DNA of 6,378 nucleotides from CAMDMI01 sp044379485 (lineage in GTDB: Bacteria; Bacteroidota; Bacteroidia; Cytophagales; Flexibacteraceae). Below the pieces are notes generated by a model. That model made no database searches and was not told the origin of the DNA. It saw only the letters and a program-made list of their open reading frames with translations. A program made the position numbers and the translations under genes. Positions 5,404 to 6,378 of the stretch are shown piece by piece (position 1 is the first letter of the stretch; each line of letters opens with the position of its first letter). Location of the stretch: contig JBIPOE010000129.1 in assembly GCA_044379485.1 (NCBI GenBank), positions 1 to 6,378 of the forward strand. Reading direction: 5' to 3'.

Positions 5404-6210
5404 GAACATCCACATTTGCTAATTAGCTTTTTAAATAACGTACTGCCATTGGAGGCAGGCCGAAAAATCCTAAGCATTGAGTATCTGCCCGCTGAACTTA
5501 CACCTTCCATTCCTCTTTTCAAGCATTCAATAGTAGATGTCCGTTGCAAAGACAACGAAGACAGGCAGTTCATTGTGGAGATGCAAATGCTCTGGACAAA
5601 TTCTTTTATGAACAGGGTATTGTTCAATGCTTCCAAAGCATTCGTAAAGCAGCTGGAAAAAGGGGAGCAATACGAGCTTTTGCAACCTGTGTTTGCAGTA
5701 AGTTTGGTCAATCAAAATTTCGATTTGGAGACGGATGCGTATTTTCACCACTACAAAATAGTGAATGTAGAAATCCCAAACAGACTTTTAAACGGGCTGG
5801 AGTTTGTCTTTATAGAATTGCCAAAGGTAAAGGCCAGAAACTTGAAAGACAGGGCTTTGGGTGTACTTTGGCTTCGGTTTATGGCAGAAATTAAGAATCT
5901 GGATGAAAGTATTTCAGCAGAATTTTTGGAACACCCGGAACTGAAAGAAGCCTCCGAAATTTTGATGGAAAGTGCATTTAATTCAGCTGAGTTAGAATCT
6001 TACGATCGATACTGGGATTCTATAAGTGTAGAAAAAACAATTTGGCACGATGCCAAAACAGAGGGAAAGTTGGAAGGCAAAGAGGAAGAAAGAGATGAAA
6101 TTGTGGGCAGGGCTTACAGGGAGGGAGTCTCAATCCCCTTGATTTCTAAAATTACCGGGATCTCAGAAAAAGAAGTCGACGCTATTTTGAGGAGGCTTGG
6201 ATTGATTTGA
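5353..6210 (+). CDS. Rpn-family PD-(D/E)XK nuclease / putative transposase, copy 1
   Basis: 285 residues, full length for Rpn (recombination-promoting nuclease, PDDEXK_2) proteins. The N-terminal hallmark 'YLDPKNDLTFKKIFGEHP' (3-20) is followed by 'LISFLNNVLPL' (23-33). The catalytic core is 'SIVDVRCKDNEDRQFIVEMQ' (59-78): D62, then E76 and Q78 as the (D/E)xQ pair. 'LLQPVFAVSLVN' (109-120) and 'FVFIELPK' (151-158) are typical later strands. The C-terminus 'EGKLEGKEEERDEI' (237-250) is the charged linker leading to 'GVSIPLISKITGISEKEVDA' (258-277), a helix-turn-helix-like tail. All key residues are present. In E. coli, Rpn proteins are DNA endonucleases that promote RecA-independent recombination, and some act as antiphage toxins held in check by C-terminal proteins made from within the same gene. 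ATG 5353 is chosen over TTG 5335 because the family starts here and the promoter box overlaps the longer start. A second copy begins 118 bp downstream. Confidence 0.92.
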   Translation: MRYLDPKNDLTFKKIFGEHPHLLISFLNNVLPLEAGRKILSIEYLPAELTPSIPLFKHSIVDVRCKDNEDRQFIVEMQMLWTNSFMNRVLFNASKAFVKQLEKGEQYELLQPVFAVSLVNQNFDLETDAYFHHYKIVNVEIPNRLLNGLEFVFIELPKVKARNLKDRALGVLWLRFMAEIKNLDESISAEFLEHPELKEASEILMESAFNSAELESYDRYWDSISVEKTIWHDAKTEGKLEGKEEERDEIVGRAYREGVSIPLISKITGISEKEVDAILRRLGLI

Positions 6211-6232
6211 AAAGTAAGCAAAAGCCCGATAC

Positions 6233-6256
6233 GCCGATTGCAAATCGGCTTTATCT
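6233..6256 (+). terminator. possible terminator of rpn copy 1
   Basis: The same 7-bp stem (6233-6249) followed by tttatct as after the Uma2 gene. It could end the first rpn transcript before the second promoter. Support is weak because the T tract is interrupted. Confidence 0.3.
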
Positions 6257-6298
6257 AAAATCTGACATTCGTTTCGCTAAAATGTCAGATAGCAGAAA
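6233..6298. repeat. two-hairpin intergenic repeat, copy 2
   Basis: Second copy of the 66-bp unit at 5207-5272, with 65 of 66 bases equal (t6272 for c5246, in the loop of the second hairpin). It starts 22 bp after the rpn copy 1 stop and is joined directly to the 84-bp repeat, sharing gaaa (6295-6298). Compared with copy 1, 51 bp are absent at this junction. Confidence 0.9.
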
Positions 6299-6304
6299 AC
6301 AGCT

Positions 6305-6312
6305 TATATTTG
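6305..6312 (+). promoter_or_regulatory. promoter -7 box for rpn copy 2
   Basis: The same tatatttg as in copy 1. Because 51 bp upstream are missing, the -33 position now falls in the arm of the second hairpin (around 6281-6284, aatg) and has no TTTG-like or T-rich element. Promoter strength or regulation may differ from copy 1. Confidence 0.5.
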
Positions 6313-6327
6313 CAAAATAATCCTGTC

Positions 6328-6378
6328 ATGCGCTACCTCGATCCCAAAAATGATTTAACCTTCAAAAAGATATTTGGA
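6328..6378 (+). CDS. Rpn-family nuclease, copy 2, 5' end only
   Basis: ATG 6328 opens a frame of 17 codons to the window edge, 'MRYLDPKNDLTFKKIFG', identical in protein and DNA to the start of rpn copy 1. It is therefore the start of a tandem paralogue, or of a truncated duplicate. Whether the catalytic core is present cannot be seen. Confidence 0.85.
   Translation, partial: MRYLDPKNDLTFKKIFG

Larger units (their letters stand above)
6295..6378 (+). repeat. 84-bp direct repeat spanning rpn promoter and first codons, copy 2
   Basis: Identical to 5320-5403 over the full 84 bp visible; the repeat probably continues beyond the window. Confidence 0.95.

Noticed and set aside
1..6378. CRISPR array, tRNA or rRNA gene
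   Set aside because: No regularly spaced short repeats and no tRNA- or rRNA-like sequence seen; the only direct repeats are the pair from the rpn duplication.

Overview
The window reads as accessory DNA from a member of the Bacteroidota. Three things support this. The sequence is AT-rich, and gene starts are preceded by A-rich stretches without Shine-Dalgarno motifs. Several starts carry the Bacteroidota sigma-ABfr -7 box TAnnTTTG (4591-4598, 5330-5337, 6305-6312, and candidates at 776-783 and 3029-3036). The gene families (IS1634-like transposase, Rpn/PDDEXK_2 nuclease, Uma2, SLOG/SLATT protein) also fit. All genes lie on the + strand. Family assignments were made by recognising motifs, not by a database search.

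Layout. Positions 1-504 hold the C-terminal part of an IS1634/IS4-type transposase, broken by an in-frame amber codon just after its predicted catalytic glutamate. Positions 505-840 are non-coding. They contain a striking near-palindrome (571-684) that could be a MITE-like relic or a structured RNA, then a leader with a candidate promoter. Positions 841-3045 encode a secreted, divergent GH52-like glycoside hydrolase. After 24 bp comes a GTG-started gene (3070-4467) for a membrane protein that I read as a SLOG nucleotide-sensor domain fused to two SLATT-type 2TM domains, the architecture of a nucleotide-gated membrane effector. Positions 4616-5191 encode a Uma2-family PD-(D/E)XK protein behind a very good promoter. 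Positions 5353-6210 encode an Rpn-family PD-(D/E)XK nuclease. Positions 6233-6378 repeat the DNA upstream of that gene and its first 17 codons almost perfectly, so a second rpn copy begins at 6328 and runs off the window.

How the genes relate. The hydrolase and the SLOG-SLATT gene are close enough to be co-transcribed, but nothing links their functions, and the SLATT gene may have its own promoter. SLOG-SLATT, Uma2 and tandem Rpn form a run of putative conflict or defence genes next to IS debris. This is what a small defence or genome-plasticity island looks like, but common function is an inference. The two points most worth following are the self-contained SLOG-2xSLATT effector with no cyclase partner in view, and the recent tandem duplication of rpn with an altered upstream region.
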